From an uncultured Eubacteriales bacterium (GTDB lineage: Bacteria; Bacillota; Clostridia; Oscillospirales; Acutalibacteraceae): 64,000 nucleotides of DNA. The DNA is taken from assembly GCA_902491475.1 (NCBI GenBank), contig CABUHY010000010.1, forward strand, positions 1 through 64,000, read 5' to 3'. A program made the translations under genes and the position numbers. Every line of letters starts with the position of its first letter. Position 1 is the first letter of the stretch. Below are positions 41,728 to 48,902 of the stretch, in pieces. Below the pieces are notes generated by a model. It was not told where the DNA came from. It saw only the letters and a program-made list of their open reading frames with translations, and made no database searches.

Positions 41728-42246
41728 ATGATACAAGACAAAAATAAGACCTGTTGCTTTATAGGACATAGGAAACTCAAAAGAACAACAGAGCTTGAAA
41801 GCATTTTGAAAAATGTTGTATATAAGTTGATTGACTGTGGGGTCATAGAGTCCATTTTTGGAGACCATTCGGAATTCAACGATTTGTGCTACGAGGTCGT
41901 AACGGAAATAAAAAAAGAAATTCCGTATATCAGAAGAATACATTTCCGAACCGTATATCCCGATACGGATGAATATACGGATAGGTTGCTTATAAGCGGA
42001 TACGAAGAGAGCTTTTTCCCAAAGAAGATTGCTTCGGCGGGGAGGGCTGTTTATGTTGAGCGTAATAGGGCTATGATAGAAGCAAGCGATGTATGTGTGT
42101 TTTATTGTCGTCAATTTGGATGTGAGTCATTGGGGTCAAGAAAGAGCGGCACAAAGATAGCGTACGATTATGCTGTTGTTCGCAAAAAAGCGGTGATAAA
42201 TTTGTGCGTGGAAAATGAAGTTAATCAGCAAATGCTAACGCAGTAG
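41728..42246 (+). CDS. SLOG-superfamily protein (DUF1273/YspA-like)
   Basis: A soluble 172-residue Rossmann-like protein. The N-terminal CCFIGHRK (9-16) is the hallmark of the DUF1273/YspA group of the SLOG superfamily, with ERNRAMIEASDVCVFY (111-126) and SGTKIAYDYA (140-149) as the second and third ligand-site blocks. SLOG proteins bind nucleotides or their derivatives and often act as sensors in conflict systems, but no effector is fused here. Two 60-nt rows of the gene are 32 and 40% G+C by hand count, against 48% in a row of ntpA, suggesting transfer. The TAG stop lies inside the 25-nt repeat at 42243, so the native C-terminus may have been altered. Confidence 0.82.
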   Translation: MIQDKNKTCCFIGHRKLKRTTELESILKNVVYKLIDCGVIESIFGDHSEFNDLCYEVVTEIKKEIPYIRRIHFRTVYPDTDEYTDRLLISGYEESFFPKKIASAGRAVYVERNRAMIEASDVCVFYCRQFGCESLGSRKSGTKIAYDYAVVRKKAVINLCVENEVNQQMLTQ

Positions 42247-42267
42247 GGCGGGGGCTTGCTCCCGCCG
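42243..42267 (+). repeat. 25-nt GC-rich palindromic repeat overlapping the SLOG stop codon
   Basis: The reverse complement of 27986-28010, identical at all 25 positions. Its second to fourth bases (TAG, 42244-42246) are the stop codon of the SLOG gene. From here to 42946 there is no gene; the stretch is a mosaic of hairpins and repeats described in the following entries. Confidence 0.8.
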
Positions 42268-42330
42268 CTTAATTGTTGTTTATTTACCGTAATTTACGGC
42301 TGATATTTCATTGTATTTTAACGCACAGCC

Positions 42331-42419
42331 CGTAGGGGCGAACTGTGTTCGCCCGCCGAATTCAGAGCAAATTAAAAGCGGGCGAACACAGTTCGCCCTT
42401 ACGATATGATATGAAATAT
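42331..42419. repeat. Two-hairpin repeat element, copy in island 2
   Basis: CGTAGGGGCGAAC opens a hairpin (GGGCGAAC 42336-42343, GTTCGCCC 42347-42354). A 25-nt spacer and an inverted second hairpin (42380-42387, 42391-42398) follow, then TATGATATGAAATAT (42405-42419). The two hairpin blocks are near-perfect inverted copies of about 26 bp, giving a MITE-like unit. Architecture and tail match the element at 27856-27947. Confidence 0.65.
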
Positions 42420-42441
42420 AATTTGATGTAACCTATTTCAA

Positions 42442-42585
42442 CTCCCTCAGTTTCGCTTCGCTAAACAGCTTTGTCCTCTTGCGGTGCCCGATTTTGTTAA
42501 TGCGGCTTGAAGCGCTGCATTAGTAAACATAGGCTCCCTCTGACGAGGGAGCTGTCATTTTTCTTTAGAAAAATGACTGAGGGAG
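42442..42585. repeat. Element bounded by CTCCCTCAGT / ACTGAGGGAG
   Basis: The 10-nt ends at 42442-42451 and 42576-42585 are exact inverted repeats. Inside are a hairpin GCTCCCTC/GAGGGAGC (42533-42540, 42545-42552) and a second, TCATTTTTCT/AGAAAAATGA (42555-42564, 42567-42576). Similar CTCCCTC-GAGGGAG hairpins occur between genes of many gut Clostridia, as I recall; no database was checked. Confidence 0.6.
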
Positions 42586-42626
42586 AGATAACGTAAATTC
42601 GATATAGCCTGCCTCTCTCCTTCCGA

Positions 42627-42664
42627 CACGCCTGTGGCGTGCCACCTTCCTCGTCAGAGGAAGG
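42627..42664. repeat. Pair of short hairpins in island 2
   Basis: CACGCC/GGCGTG (about 42627-42641) is followed directly by CCTTCCTC (42645-42652) and GAGGAAGG (42657-42664) with loop GTCA. Both are GC-rich and perfect. Probably a further repeat unit. Confidence 0.5.
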
Positions 42665-42709
42665 CTTGGTTCTGCGAACATTTTGATTTGATACCCCCGT
42701 AGGGACAAC

Positions 42710-42730
42710 CCGTGCGAAGCACCCACACCT
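42710..42730. repeat. 21-nt block shared with the first repeat island
   Basis: Identical to 28033-28053, in the same orientation. It is preceded by CGTAGGGACAACC, which resembles the start of the two-hairpin elements. Confidence 0.7.
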
Positions 42731-42763
42731 ATTCACTCTTACCTCGCCCGTAAGGGCGTTGTG

Positions 42764-42850
42764 CGGCGGGAGCAAATTCTTCCGAATTCGGGCACCCTTT
42801 TGTCTGCTTCGCAGACATTTCCCCTGTCAGGGGAATCACCCCCGCCCTAC
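42764..42850. repeat. 25-nt repeat split by a 63-nt insertion
   Basis: CGGCGGGAGCAA (42764-42775) and CCCCCGCCCTAC (42839-42850) are the two 12-nt halves of the 25-nt repeat found intact at 27986-28010. Its single central G is replaced by 63 nt (42776-42838) that holds its own hairpins (GTCTGC/GCAGAC, and TTCCCCTG/CAGGGGAA). This looks like one element nested in the loop of another. Confidence 0.6.
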
Positions 42851-42885
42851 ACCGTATCGGACAGCCGCAAGGGTCGTATGTTTTC

Positions 42886-42920
42886 AACAAAAAATCGGCA
42901 CAGCCTAGGCTGTGCCGATT
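42886..42920 (-). terminator. Terminator of glnA
   Basis: A perfect 28-nt palindrome (42893-42920, halves AATCGGCACAGCCT and AGGCTGTGCCGATT). On the minus strand it is followed by TTTTGTTG. Confidence 0.85.
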
Positions 42921-42946
42921 AAGATTAAAAAAAGTGAATTGTTTTA

Positions 42947-44269
42947 TCAATACTTTGAAAGGTAGCGCTTGACTTCCCAGTCGGTAACGCTTGTCTGGTA
43001 CTGCTTCCATTCACGGAGCTTGCCCTCAAGATACTTTTCATAGACATGCTCGCCGAGAGCTTCCTTTATAAACGGGTCGCTTGCAAATTCGTACATAGCG
43101 TCCTCAAGCGTTGCGGGAAGATTGTCTATGCCGTCGTCTTTAAGCTCCTGCTCGGTCATCTCATAGATGTTCTTTGCGGTGCTCTTGGGAGGCATAAGAC
43201 CTCTCTTTATTCCGTCAAGACCTGCCGCAAGGCAAAGCGCCATTTCAAGATAGGGGTTGCAGGCGGGGTCGGGGGAGCGAAGCTCAACTCTTGTGCCCAT
43301 ACCTCTTGCGGTGGGGATTCTGATAAGCGTGGAACGGTTTGAAGCCGACCAAGCGATATATACGGGAGCCTCATAGCCGGGAACAAGTCTCTTATATGAG
43401 TTTACAAGCGGATTTGCAACCGCCGTAATTCCCTTGATATGCGCAAGCACGCCTGCAATGAAGTGCAGCGCCGTGTCGGAAAGGCCGTATTCCTTGTCGG
43501 GGTCATAAAAGGCGTTTTTGCCGTCCTTCATAAGCGACATATTTGTATGCATTCCCGAGCCGCAGATGCCGTAAACGGGCTTGGGCATAAAGGTAGCATG
43601 GAGTCCGTGGCGCCTTGCATAGGTTTTGACAACATGCTTGAAAGTGATTACATTGTCGGCTGTTTTGAGAACCTCGTCAAACTTGAAGTCGATTTCATGC
43701 TGACCCTCGGCACATTCGTGGTGCGAAGCTTCAATCTCAAAGCCCATCTCTTCAAGGCACATACAAATATCTCTTCTGCACTGCTCGCCCTGGTCTGCGG
43801 GGCCCATATCGAAGTAGCCTGCGACATCGCCCGTCTGCGTGGTGGGGTTGCCCTCGTCGTCAAGCTGGAAAAGGAAAAATTCGCACTCCGGACCTACATT
43901 GAATGTATAGCCCATATCGGCAGCTTCCTTCATAACCTTTTTCAGCACATTTCTCGGGTCGCCGAGGAACGGTGTTGTGCCGTCGGTGCAGTAAACATCG
44001 CAGATAAGCCTTGCGGTTCTGTCCTTCCACGGCAAAATTACGAACGAGTCGTAATCGGGGCGCAGATACATATCCGATTCGTTAATTCTGACAAAGCCTT
44101 CTATTGAAGAGCCGTCGAACATACATTTATTGTCGAGAGCCTTTTCAAGCTGACTCCTTGTGATGGCGACATTTTTTATCTGTCCGAAAATGTCAATAAA
44201 CTGAAGTCTGATAAATTTAACATCCTTTTCTTCTGCAATTCTGAGAATGTCTTCTTTGGTATATCCCAT
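42947..44269 (-). CDS. glnA: Glutamine synthetase type I
   Basis: Cytosolic dodecameric enzyme of 440 residues that makes glutamine from glutamate, ammonia and ATP. It has the beta-grasp start, DGSSIEGF, the metal-site GPECEFFLF, ASHHECAEGQHEID, the GSGMHTNMSL histidine block, KRLVPGYEAPVYIAWSASNRSTLIRIP and RVELRSPDPACNPYL. The length (under 450) and lack of the adenylylation insert place it in the GSI-alpha group of Firmicutes, which is feedback-inhibited rather than adenylylated. It stands alone, with its own promoter and terminator. No GlnR-type operator was identified in its leader. Confidence 0.97.
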   Translation of the reverse strand: MGYTKEDILRIAEEKDVKFIRLQFIDIFGQIKNVAITRSQLEKALDNKCMFDGSSIEGFVRINESDMYLRPDYDSFVILPWKDRTARLICDVYCTDGTTPFLGDPRNVLKKVMKEAADMGYTFNVGPECEFFLFQLDDEGNPTTQTGDVAGYFDMGPADQGEQCRRDICMCLEEMGFEIEASHHECAEGQHEIDFKFDEVLKTADNVITFKHVVKTYARRHGLHATFMPKPVYGICGSGMHTNMSLMKDGKNAFYDPDKEYGLSDTALHFIAGVLAHIKGITAVANPLVNSYKRLVPGYEAPVYIAWSASNRSTLIRIPTARGMGTRVELRSPDPACNPYLEMALCLAAGLDGIKRGLMPPKSTAKNIYEMTEQELKDDGIDNLPATLEDAMYEFASDPFIKEALGEHVYEKYLEGKLREWKQYQTSVTDWEVKRYLSKY

Positions 44270-44332
44270 TATGTTGCTCCTTTAACATTTAACAAGGGCG
44301 CTATCCGTTGATAATACGCCATTATATATACA

Positions 44333-44360
44333 ATTATAACAGAGAAATATTTTTTGTCAA
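44333..44360 (-). promoter_or_regulatory. Promoter of glnA
   Basis: On the minus strand, TTGACA (44355-44360), a 16-bp spacer and TATAAT (44333-44338). The leader is about 56 nt and ends with AAAGGAGC before the ATG at 44269. Confidence 0.8.
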
Positions 44361-44406
44361 CGAAATAAACGGTATCCGAAATCCGCGGTACAAGACAAAA
44401 AATATA

Positions 44407-44434
44407 TTGACTTATATTTTATTTGTGTTACAAT
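44407..44434 (+). promoter_or_regulatory. Promoter of the cation antiporter
   Basis: TTGACT at 44407-44412, a 16-bp spacer and TACAAT at 44429-44434. Divergent from glnA. Confidence 0.65.
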
Positions 44435-44473
44435 TATCGGGTTACTATAAAATCGGAAAAGACGGTGTTTTTA

Positions 44474-45496
44474 ATGAACATATCAAACACGGTGGCGTCA
44501 TTGTTTTCGATTCCCTCGGACAATATGATTTATGTTGTAATAATGTTTATCATAGGACTTTTCCTTATTGTCAAGGGCGGAGATGTCTTTGTTGACGCAG
44601 CTACATGGATTGCGGAAGCTACGGGTATTCCGAAGTTCCTTATCGGCGCTACGGTAGTGAGCTTTGCCACAACTCTCCCCGAAATGATTGTCTCCGTAAT
44701 TGCGGCGGCAAAGGGTCAGAACGATATGGCGGTCGGAAATGCGGTAGGTTCGGTCACGGCGAATATCGGACTTATAATGAGTATCTCGATACTTTGTATG
44801 CCTGCTCTCGTCAAGCGAAAAGAGGTTGCTTTCAAAGGCACGCTGATGATTGTTGCGGTAGCTGCTTTGGCGGCGTTTATCAACAACCTCAGTCTTACAA
44901 CCGCTCAGAGCGTTATAATGATAATCATATTCGTTGTATTTATGATTGAGAACATTCTCCAGGGCAAAAGCTCATTGAGTGACAGCAAGGATGACGAAAG
45001 ACCCGATGCAAACGCCAAAAGTGTGATTGCGAATGTTTTGAAGTTCCTGCTCGGCGCGGTTATGATAGTTGTAGGCGCTGACCTGCTTGTTGACGACGGA
45101 ACGATTATCGCAAGAGGTCTCGGCGTATCGGAGGCTATTATCGGCGTTACCATCATTGCGGTCGGAACATCTCTTCCCGAGCTTGTTACAACGATAACCG
45201 CTATTGCAAAGAAGCAATCTGAGCTTTCAATCGGAAATATTATCGGTGCCAACATCATTGATATTGCGCTCATTCTTCCCGTTTGCGCATTCATTTCAAA
45301 CGGTACGCTTGTAATCGGTAAGCAGTCGGCGTATCTTGACATTATAGTATGTCTTGCCGTAGCCGTGATTGCGATAGTTCCCACTATTATTACCAAGAAA
45401 CTCAACCGTTGGCAGGGTGCATTGATGATATGCGTTTATATCGGATATGTTGCGGTGCTTGTCACGAATGCTTCAATGGGTTATCTTCCTTTCTGA
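44474..45496 (+). CDS. Calcium/sodium antiporter, CaCA family (YrbG-like)
   Basis: A 340-residue membrane antiporter exchanging Ca2+ (or another cation) for Na+ or H+. The two inverted alpha repeats are visible: GATVVSFATTLPE near residues 54-66, and GVTIIAVGTSLPE near 208-220, each followed by the second half (GNAVGSVTANIGL, GNIIGANIIDIALI). Ten or so hydrophobic segments and a short charged central loop (SLSDSKDDERPDANAK) complete the family layout. Start chosen at 44474 because an upstream in-frame ATG lies within the promoter. A terminator follows at 45514. Confidence 0.92.
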   Translation: MNISNTVASLFSIPSDNMIYVVIMFIIGLFLIVKGGDVFVDAATWIAEATGIPKFLIGATVVSFATTLPEMIVSVIAAAKGQNDMAVGNAVGSVTANIGLIMSISILCMPALVKRKEVAFKGTLMIVAVAALAAFINNLSLTTAQSVIMIIIFVVFMIENILQGKSSLSDSKDDERPDANAKSVIANVLKFLLGAVMIVVGADLLVDDGTIIARGLGVSEAIIGVTIIAVGTSLPELVTTITAIAKKQSELSIGNIIGANIIDIALILPVCAFISNGTLVIGKQSAYLDIIVCLAVAVIAIVPTIITKKLNRWQGALMICVYIGYVAVLVTNASMGYLPF

Positions 45497-45513
45497 TAAG
45501 GACATTTAATTAA

Positions 45514-45540
45514 AGCGGCAGTTTTCTGCCGCTCTTTTTA
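45514..45540 (+). terminator. Terminator after the antiporter
   Basis: AGCGGCAG (45514-45521), loop TTTT, CTGCCGCT (45526-45533), then CTTTTTA. Between here and the next promoter the 10-mer GCCGAAGCGT occurs twice (about 45557 and 45593); no meaning is assigned. Confidence 0.88.
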
Positions 45541-45612
45541 TTGCATTTTATAAATGCCGAAGCGTACTTTACCGTATTCGTCAAAATACACGCCGAAGCG
45601 TCTGTATTTTCA

Positions 45613-45641
45613 TTGACACACGGCATAAATTATAGTATAAT
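45613..45641 (+). promoter_or_regulatory. Promoter of the LCP-rml-glycosyltransferase operon
   Basis: TTGACA at 45613-45618, exactly 17 bp, TATAAT at 45636-45641: a perfect consensus. No terminator or further promoter was seen before 52777, so eight genes may share this transcript. Confidence 0.85.
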
Positions 45642-45706
45642 CCAAAGTAATAAAATAGATTTTTTATGTGTGCATTTTGCATATTTTGTGTGTGAGGTAT
45701 AAAAGA

Positions 45707-47047
45707 ATGTCAGACAACAAGAGGGATTTTGAAGATATAGAGATTGTTGCCGAAGCAAAAGAGGAAAAGAAAGAACCCAAAAAGTCAAAAAAGGGTAAGG
45801 ACAAAAAGCCGAAAAAAGAGTCAAAGTTCAAAAAGAAATGGCTGGCTCTCAAAAAGTGGCAGAGAGTTGTCATTATCGTTGTTTGCGTAATTGTTTTGCT
45901 TGCGCTTATCGCACTTGCGACGGTTTACGGCGTTTACAACGGCTTTACCACGAACATTGACAAAGAGGACCTCGGCATTTCGGATGAAATCGAAAACAAG
46001 TACGGCAAGACCGATGTGTTCAATGTCGCTGTTTTCGGCGTAGATACAAGAGACGAGAACTCCTTTAAGGGCTTGAGCGATACGATTATGATTGTCAGCA
46101 TTGACGCCAAGAACAAATCGGTTAAAATCGTTTCAATCCTCAGAGACAGCTATGTTGCGATAGACGGTCACAAAAATCAGAAAATAACCCATGCTTATTC
46201 GTTCGGCGGCGCTCCGCTTGCGATTAAGACGATAAACGAAAACTTCAATATGAACATTACCGACTATGCTACAATAAATATGCATAAGCTTGCGGACGCA
46301 ATAAATGTCCTCGGCGGCATAGACATTGAAATAACGGAGTCGGAAATGAACCAGATAAACCAGGAGGCTCTTTACGGCGACCCGAACGCTCAGAGGGGAG
46401 CGGCGCTTGTCGACCATTACGGACAGGTTCATCTTGACGGCGATCAGGCGGTTATATTCTGCAGGCTTCGTAAGCAGGACTCCGACAATGCCCGTTCAAA
46501 CAGACAGAAGATGGTTATAAACGCACTTCTCACACAGGCGAGAAAGGTAAGCCCCACAAAGTACGCCGAGGTCGTTAAAACGATGATGTCGCTTTGCGAG
46601 ACCTCCGTTTCGTTCAGTGAGGTTATGAGCCTTGTTCCGCTTATAAATGAGGATGTTTCGATTGAGGCTATAAATATCCCCGGCGACCCCGAGCAGGCAA
46701 TCGGCGGAATGTATGAGGGCGCTTGGGTATGGAGATATGACCTTGACGCCGCTGCGGAAAGAATTCATATGTTCATTTACGGCGAGCCGATACCCGAATC
46801 GGAGAGAACAACCTCGAAAAAGTCGACAAAGAACGACTCCGCGACAAAGGCGGCAAGCACGACAACCACAAAGAAAGCCGTCACAACAACAAAAGCCGCT
46901 CCGGCGACAACCGCCGCTCCGGCAACGCAGGCACCCGAGACCACAACCGCTCCGGCTGTTACGACCACGGCGCCTGTACCCGAAACCACAACAAAGCCGT
47001 CTGTGCCCGAGACCACAAGTCCCGAGGTGCTTGACGACGCAGCATAA
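45707..47047 (+). CDS. LytR-CpsA-Psr (LCP) family glycopolymer transferase
   Basis: A 446-residue membrane-anchored enzyme that transfers polyprenyl-linked glycopolymers (teichoic acid, capsule or rhamnan) to peptidoglycan. The Lys-rich cytoplasmic N-terminus (about 1-52) precedes one membrane helix (about 55-78) and the extracellular LCP domain (about 100-350). That domain contains VAVFGVDTRD, SDTIMIVSID, SILRDSYVAIDGH, the DYATINMHKLADAINVLGGIDIEI block and FCRLRKQDSDNARSNRQ, which include the conserved arginines that bind the pyrophosphate. The C-terminal 80 residues are a Thr/Ala/Pro-rich low-complexity tail, probably wall-spanning and perhaps glycosylated. It heads the rhamnose operon, which fits rhamnose polymer attachment. 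Confidence 0.92.
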   Translation: MSDNKRDFEDIEIVAEAKEEKKEPKKSKKGKDKKPKKESKFKKKWLALKKWQRVVIIVVCVIVLLALIALATVYGVYNGFTTNIDKEDLGISDEIENKYGKTDVFNVAVFGVDTRDENSFKGLSDTIMIVSIDAKNKSVKIVSILRDSYVAIDGHKNQKITHAYSFGGAPLAIKTINENFNMNITDYATINMHKLADAINVLGGIDIEITESEMNQINQEALYGDPNAQRGAALVDHYGQVHLDGDQAVIFCRLRKQDSDNARSNRQKMVINALLTQARKVSPTKYAEVVKTMMSLCETSVSFSEVMSLVPLINEDVSIEAINIPGDPEQAIGGMYEGAWVWRYDLDAAAERIHMFIYGEPIPESERTTSKKSTKNDSATKAASTTTTKKAVTTTKAAPATTAAPATQAPETTTAPAVTTTAPVPETTTKPSVPETTSPEVLDDAA

Positions 47048-47087
47048 ACCATAAAACATTAAACAACATTTTTTTGGAGGAAAGAAT

Positions 47088-47963
47088 ATGAAAGGTATTA
47101 TTCTTGCCGGCGGTGCGGGCACAAGGCTTTATCCGTCAACTCTTGCAGTGTCAAAGCAGATTTTGACTGTTTATGACAAGCCTATGATTTATTATCCGAT
47201 GTCAACTCTTATGCTTGCGAAGATTAAGGATGTCCTCATCATTTCGACACCCCGTGACCTTCCCTGCTACGAGGAGCTTTTCGGAGACGGCTCACAGCTC
47301 GGTATGCACATTGAATATGCCGTTCAGGATAAGCCGAGAGGACTTGCCGACGCATTCATAATCGGTGAGAAATTTATCGGCGACGACAGCGTATGCCTTG
47401 TCCTCGGCGACAATATATTCTACGGCTACGGCTTCTCGGAGAGACTTGCAAAGGCAAGCGCAAGGGAGTCGGGCGCTACGATTTTCGGCTATCATGTAAG
47501 CAATCCGAAGGCTTTCGGCGTTGTTGAATACGACAAGGATTGGAATGTCCTTTCAATCGAGGAAAAGCCTGAACATCCGAAGTCAAACTACGCTGTTCCG
47601 GGACTCTATTTCTACGATAACGATGTAATCGAAATCGCAAAGAATGTTAAGCCCTCGGCAAGAGGAGAAATCGAAATCACTTCAATCAACAACGAGTATC
47701 TCAGAAGAGGAACTCTCAAGGTTGAGCTTTTCGGCAGAGGTATGGCTTGGCTCGATACGGGCACACACAGAGCGATGCTCGACGCCGCAAACTTTATCGA
47801 AGCGGTTCAGACAAGACAGGGACTTTATGTCGCTTGCCTTGAGGAAATCGCATACAACAACGGTTTTATAAACAAAGAACAGCTTCTCTCGCAGGCGGAT
47901 AAGCTTAAAACTACCGAATACGGTCAGTATCTTTACAAGCTTGCAGGAAAGGAAACAGACTGA
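47088..47963 (+). CDS. rfbA: Glucose-1-phosphate thymidylyltransferase
   Basis: First enzyme of dTDP-L-rhamnose synthesis, 291 residues, joining dTTP and glucose-1-phosphate. It has the nucleotide motif GGAGTRLYPST, KQILTVYDKPMIYYPMSTL, GDNIFYGYGFSE and EEKPEHPKSNYAVPGLYFYD. GGAGG precedes the ATG. It is followed in order by rfbD, rfbB and rfbC, a full rml set in one operon behind an LCP gene. Confidence 0.96.
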   Translation: MKGIILAGGAGTRLYPSTLAVSKQILTVYDKPMIYYPMSTLMLAKIKDVLIISTPRDLPCYEELFGDGSQLGMHIEYAVQDKPRGLADAFIIGEKFIGDDSVCLVLGDNIFYGYGFSERLAKASARESGATIFGYHVSNPKAFGVVEYDKDWNVLSIEEKPEHPKSNYAVPGLYFYDNDVIEIAKNVKPSARGEIEITSINNEYLRRGTLKVELFGRGMAWLDTGTHRAMLDAANFIEAVQTRQGLYVACLEEIAYNNGFINKEQLLSQADKLKTTEYGQYLYKLAGKETD

Positions 47964-47993
47964 TTAAGGTCTTTTTCGGGAGGAATATTAAAT

Positions 47994-48902
47994 ATGAAAA
48001 TACTGATTACGGGTTCGCACGGTCAGTTGGGCAATGAGCTGTCTCATATGCTTGAAACGGGCGAAGCGGGTATCGGCAAAATAAGCGACGCATACAAGGG
48101 CTGCGAGGTTGTCGCAGTCGATGTTGAGGACCTTGATATTACCGATGCGGCGGCTGTTGACGCCTTTGTAAAGAGCGAAAAGCCCGATGTTATCATCAAC
48201 TGCGCGGCAATGACCAATGTTGACGGCTGTGAGACAAACTTTGAAGCGGCTATGAAGGTCAACGCAATAGGTCCGAGAAACCTTGCCGTTGCAAGCGACA
48301 GATACGGCGCAAAATTCGTCCATGTTTCGACCGACTATGTTTTCAGGGGAGACGGCAACACCCCGAGGTGTGAGTGGGACGAGGTAGGACCCAACACCGT
48401 TTACGGCAAGAGCAAGCTCCTCGGCGAAAAGTATGTCAGAGAACAGTGCTCGAGATACTTTATTCTCAGAACGGCGTGGCTTTACGGTCTTATCGGCAAG
48501 AACTTTGTCAAGACTATGAGACGCCTCGGAAATATGAACGATGTCACGACTGTTGTCGATGACCAGAGGGGCAACCCCACAAACGCCAACGACCTTGCGT
48601 ATCACATTCTCAAGCTCGCTCTTACCGAGGAGTACGGAATTTACCATTGTACAGGCGAGGGCGAATGCAGCTGGGCTGATTTCGCAGCGAGAATTATGGA
48701 GCTTTCGGGCTGTAAGGGAACGGTTGCAAAGTGCACCTCCGAGGAATACTCGGCAAAATATCCCTCGGCTGCTCCGAGACCCGCTTATTCATCATTGAGA
48801 AATCTTATGCTCGAATGTACCGTCGGCAATGAAATGCGTGACTGGGATACGGCACTTCGGGAATATATTATAAAATTAGACGAAATGGAGAAAAATTCAT
48901 GA
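47994..48902 (+). CDS. rfbD: dTDP-4-dehydrorhamnose reductase
   Basis: Last step of dTDP-rhamnose synthesis, 302 residues, an NAD(P)H-dependent short-chain reductase. The Rossmann motif is ITGSHGQLGNE, the catalytic YxxxK is in YGKSKLLGE, and STDYVF and RTAWLYG are family blocks. The stop codon overlaps the rfbB start (ATGA), so the two are translationally coupled. A 30-nt gap separates it from rfbA. Confidence 0.95.
   Translation: MKILITGSHGQLGNELSHMLETGEAGIGKISDAYKGCEVVAVDVEDLDITDAAAVDAFVKSEKPDVIINCAAMTNVDGCETNFEAAMKVNAIGPRNLAVASDRYGAKFVHVSTDYVFRGDGNTPRCEWDEVGPNTVYGKSKLLGEKYVREQCSRYFILRTAWLYGLIGKNFVKTMRRLGNMNDVTTVVDDQRGNPTNANDLAYHILKLALTEEYGIYHCTGEGECSWADFAARIMELSGCKGTVAKCTSEEYSAKYPSAAPRPAYSSLRNLMLECTVGNEMRDWDTALREYIIKLDEMEKNS

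Noticed and set aside
42247..42946. CRISPR array or insertion sequence in the repeat-rich gap
   Set aside because: Repeats are palindromic, irregularly spaced and of different types; there is no regular spacer pattern and no transposase frame.
45541..45612. Twofold GCCGAAGCGT direct repeat before the LCP promoter
   Set aside because: Only 10 nt with no clear position relative to the promoter boxes; insufficient to call an operator.
46496..47122. Minus-strand open frame rich in Gly, Cys and Arg
   Set aside because: Antisense of the Thr/Ala-rich LCP tail; no start site, no family features.
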